This document shows positions 4,083-6,087 of a DNA stretch of 6,087 nucleotides, in pieces (the stretch's first letter is position 1; every line of letters begins with the position of its first letter). The stretch is from Streptosporangiaceae bacterium. GTDB lineage: Bacteria; Actinomycetota; Actinomycetes; Streptosporangiales; Streptosporangiaceae. Below the pieces are notes generated by a model that ran no database searches, was not told the origin of the DNA, and was given only the letters and a program-made list of their open reading frames with translations. The stretch lies in assembly GCA_030043395.1 (NCBI GenBank), contig JASHXW010000129.1:1-6087 (forward strand), in the 5' to 3' direction. The translations under genes were made by a program, and so were the position numbers.

Positions 4083-6087
4083 TCAGTCGGCGGCGGGCGC
4101 CGCCGGCTCAGGCTGCGCGATCGACCTGGCCAGCAGCTGCGCGACGTCCACAACCTCGAGCGTTTCCTTCGCCTCGCCAGTGCTCTTCTTCGCGCTGATC
4201 GCGTCACCGAGCATGACCAGGCAGTACGGGCAGCCAGTGGAGATCGTGTCCGGGTCAGTGCCGAGCGCCTCTTCGATCCGCTCGATGTTGATCCGCTTGC
4301 CGATCCGCTCCTCCATCCACATCCTGGCGCCACCGGCCCCGCAGCAGAATCCGCGCTCCTTGCACCGGTGCATCTCCTGCGCCTGGACGCCAGGAACCTG
4401 CTCCATGATCTCCCGCGGCGGCGTGAACACCCGATTGTGCCTGCCGAGGAAACACGGGTCGTGGTAGGTGATCTTCTCCTCGATCGGCGTGACCGGCTTC
4501 AGCTTGCCCTCGGAGACCAGCCTGGCAAGCAACTGAGTGTGATGGATGACCTCGTAGTTCCCGCCGAGCTGCGGGTACTCGTTGGCGATGGTGTTGAAGC
4601 AATGCGGGCAGCTCGCGATGATCTTGCGGACGCCAGCTTCATTGAGGGTCTCGACATTCTGCTGTGCGAGCATCGAGAACACGAACTCGTTGCCCATCCG
4701 CCTGGCCGGGTCGCCGGTGCATGTCTCTCCGGGCCCGAGTACCGCGAAGGAGACCCCGGCGGTGTGCAGCAGCTGGGCGATCGCCTTGGTCGTCTTCTTG
4801 GCCCGGTCCTCGAGCGCGCCGGCGCAACCGACCCAGAACAGGTACTCCACGTCCTCGCCGATCGGCCCGTCGACGACCGGTACCTCGAAGTCGAGCTCGG
4901 TGATCCATTCAGTCCGCTTGGACTCGCCCATTCCCCATGGGTCGCCCTTGTTCTCCAGGTTCTTCAGCATCCCGGACGCCTCGGCGGGGAACTCAGACTC
5001 GATCAGCACCTGGTGACGGCGCATCCCGGTGATGTGGTCGATGTGCTCGATATCGACAGGGCACTCGTTGACGCATGCCCCGCAATTGGTACATGACCAG
5101 ATCACGTCGGGATCGATGACGCCATTGGCTTGCGCAGTTCCTACGAGTGGTCGTTCTGCCTCATGCTTGACGGCATCTGGAAGCTGTTCCCTGGCCTCGT
5201 CAGATCCGGCTAGCAGGTACGGCGCCTTCGCGAAGGCGTGATCGCGCAGGTCGAGTATCAGCATCTTCGGTGACAAGGGCTTGCCTGTCGCCCACGCCGG
5301 GCACTGCGACTGGCACCGGCCGCACTCCGTGCAGCTGCCCAGGTCGAGCATCGCCTTCCAGGTCAGGTCCTCGATCTTGCCGAGGCCGAAGACGTCGGTA
5401 TCCGGGTCAGCCTCCTCGAAGTCCAGCACCTTGCCGTTCGAGCGCATCGGCTGCAGGGCCCGCAGGCCGTTCGGGCGGCGGGAGAACAGCACGTTCATGG
5501 GCGCGAGGACGATGTGCAGGTGCTTGGAGTAGGTGACGAAGACCAGGAAGCCGAGGATGACGGCGAGCTGAAGCAAGATGAACGTCGTCTCGATCGCCAT
5601 GTTGGCGCTTCGGCCCAGGGGATGCAGCCAGTGCCCGACGATCTGGGAGGCGAACGCGCCATGCGGGTAGGGGAAGTCACCTGTGTTGATCTGCGCGCCA
5701 CGGTAGATCAGCAGAGTCGCGATCACGCCGAAGATCATCAGCAAGACCAGCCAGGCGGCCCTGGTGTGCGATCCGGAGAAGCGGGACTTGCGACCCTCGC
5801 GCTTCGGGTCCTCGCGCAGCCTGATCACGGTGAAGGTGGCGAGCCCTACTAGGACGGCGACGGCGAAGAAGTCCTCGAGGAAGCCGACGAAGGCCCAGTG
5901 CCCGATCCCGGGGATCGCGAACTTCTTGCTGAACAGGTCCCCGTAGGCCTCGATGATCGTCAGGAACAGGATGATGAAGCCCCAGAACGTCAGGAAGTGC
6001 GCGATGCCTGGCACCGTCCACTTCAGCAGCTTGCGCTGGCCGAATACCTCGGTGGCCTGCGTTTGCGCGTCACGGCCCGGGTGCTTC
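4083..6087 (-). CDS. etfD: Membrane Fe-S oxidoreductase, EtfD/HdrD/GlpC type (5' end outside window)
   Basis: Membrane-anchored iron-sulfur oxidoreductase. The closest family I recognise is actinobacterial EtfD (M. tuberculosis Rv0338c type), proposed to carry electrons from electron-transfer flavoprotein to menaquinone during acyl-CoA oxidation. Counting the internal GTG at 6014 as residue 1, there are four hydrophobic helices at about 7-27, 44-65, 86-104 and 142-162, resembling the NarI-type cytochrome b domain, with histidines such as H128, H131, H165 and H167 as possible haem ligands. Two ferredoxin-type [4Fe-4S] motifs follow: CTECGRCQSQCP (C228, C231, C234, C238) and CTNCGACVNECP (C308, C311, C314, C318). 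Two CCG (DUF224) domains come next: C397, C432 and CPHC (469-472); then HDPC (C521), C551, the CCG triplet at 557-559 and CPYC (595-598). All cluster cysteines are present. Upstream of 6014 the frame stays open to the edge (ending GQRKLLKWT before the GTG), so the N-terminus is missing. The protein ends in a short Pro/Ala tail. Related HdrD- or GlpC-like roles are the alternative. Confidence 0.9.
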   Translation of the reverse strand, partial: KHPGRDAQTQATEVFGQRKLLKWTVPGIAHFLTFWGFIILFLTIIEAYGDLFSKKFAIPGIGHWAFVGFLEDFFAVAVLVGLATFTVIRLREDPKREGRKSRFSGSHTRAAWLVLLMIFGVIATLLIYRGAQINTGDFPYPHGAFASQIVGHWLHPLGRSANMAIETTFILLQLAVILGFLVFVTYSKHLHIVLAPMNVLFSRRPNGLRALQPMRSNGKVLDFEEADPDTDVFGLGKIEDLTWKAMLDLGSCTECGRCQSQCPAWATGKPLSPKMLILDLRDHAFAKAPYLLAGSDEAREQLPDAVKHEAERPLVGTAQANGVIDPDVIWSCTNCGACVNECPVDIEHIDHITGMRRHQVLIESEFPAEASGMLKNLENKGDPWGMGESKRTEWITELDFEVPVVDGPIGEDVEYLFWVGCAGALEDRAKKTTKAIAQLLHTAGVSFAVLGPGETCTGDPARRMGNEFVFSMLAQQNVETLNEAGVRKIIASCPHCFNTIANEYPQLGGNYEVIHHTQLLARLVSEGKLKPVTPIEEKITYHDPCFLGRHNRVFTPPREIMEQVPGVQAQEMHRCKERGFCCGAGGARMWMEERIGKRINIERIEEALGTDPDTISTGCPYCLVMLGDAISAKKSTGEAKETLEVVDVAQLLARSIAQPEPAAPAAD

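Noticed and set aside
3673..4467. Plus-strand open frame (264 codons) antisense to the channel and the oxidoreductase end
   Set aside because: It crosses two convincing minus-strand genes, and its Gly/Leu/Pro repeats are merely the complement of the channel's repeat tract.
4368..5096. Plus-strand open frame (242 codons) antisense to the Fe-S protein
   Set aside because: It covers the cysteine-motif region of the oxidoreductase in antisense, with no recognisable domain or ribosome site.
6012..6014. GTG at 6014 as the true start of the Fe-S protein
   Set aside because: The frame stays open to the window edge with plausible family-like sequence (GQRKLLKWT) directly upstream, so this codon is most likely an internal valine.

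Overview
The window comes from a high-GC actinobacterium. One 120-base sample inside the kinase gene is 74% G+C, GTG starts are frequent, and the PhoP-type regulator, HAMP kinase and EtfD-like Fe-S protein are all of actinobacterial type. Genus cannot be read from the sequence alone. The window is densely coding, and no gap between genes exceeds about 90 bases.

Layout: three genes read rightward and two leftward, meeting tail to tail near 3250-3260. On the left is a two-component operon: an OmpR/PhoP-family response regulator whose first codons lie off the left edge (to 788), followed 12 bases later by its HAMP/HisKA histidine kinase (801-2366). After an 87-base spacer comes a secreted single-domain protein (2454-3260) that carries no obvious label. 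Its cysteine spacing, YDLW motif, ELMVW nucleophile motif and AGFEIW acid/base motif identify it as a divergent glycoside hydrolase family 12 (endo-beta-1,4-glucanase/xyloglucanase-like) enzyme. On the opposite strand are a TMEM175/DUF1211-type potassium channel with an unusual Pro/Gly/Arg/Glu-rich N-terminal extension (3250-4059) and, directly upstream of it in the same direction, a large membrane-anchored Fe-S oxidoreductase of the EtfD/HdrD/GlpC type (4083 to beyond the right edge).

How the genes work together: the regulator and kinase clearly form one phosphorelay. The GH12-like gene lies on the same strand but has its own ribosome binding site and possibly its own promoter, so control by the neighbouring pair is only a possibility. 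The Fe-S protein is expected to pass electrons from an electron-transfer flavoprotein (fatty-acid or amino-acid oxidation) into the menaquinone pool. The channel gene starts 23 bases (or 5, with the alternative start) after its stop, so the two are probably co-transcribed, although no functional link is established.

I found no CRISPR array, tRNA, rRNA, insertion sequence, phage gene or evident new multi-gene system. The most interesting items are the divergent, strongly basic GH12 homologue, the low-complexity extension on the channel, and the overlapping convergent gene ends, which contain a 14-base perfect palindrome.
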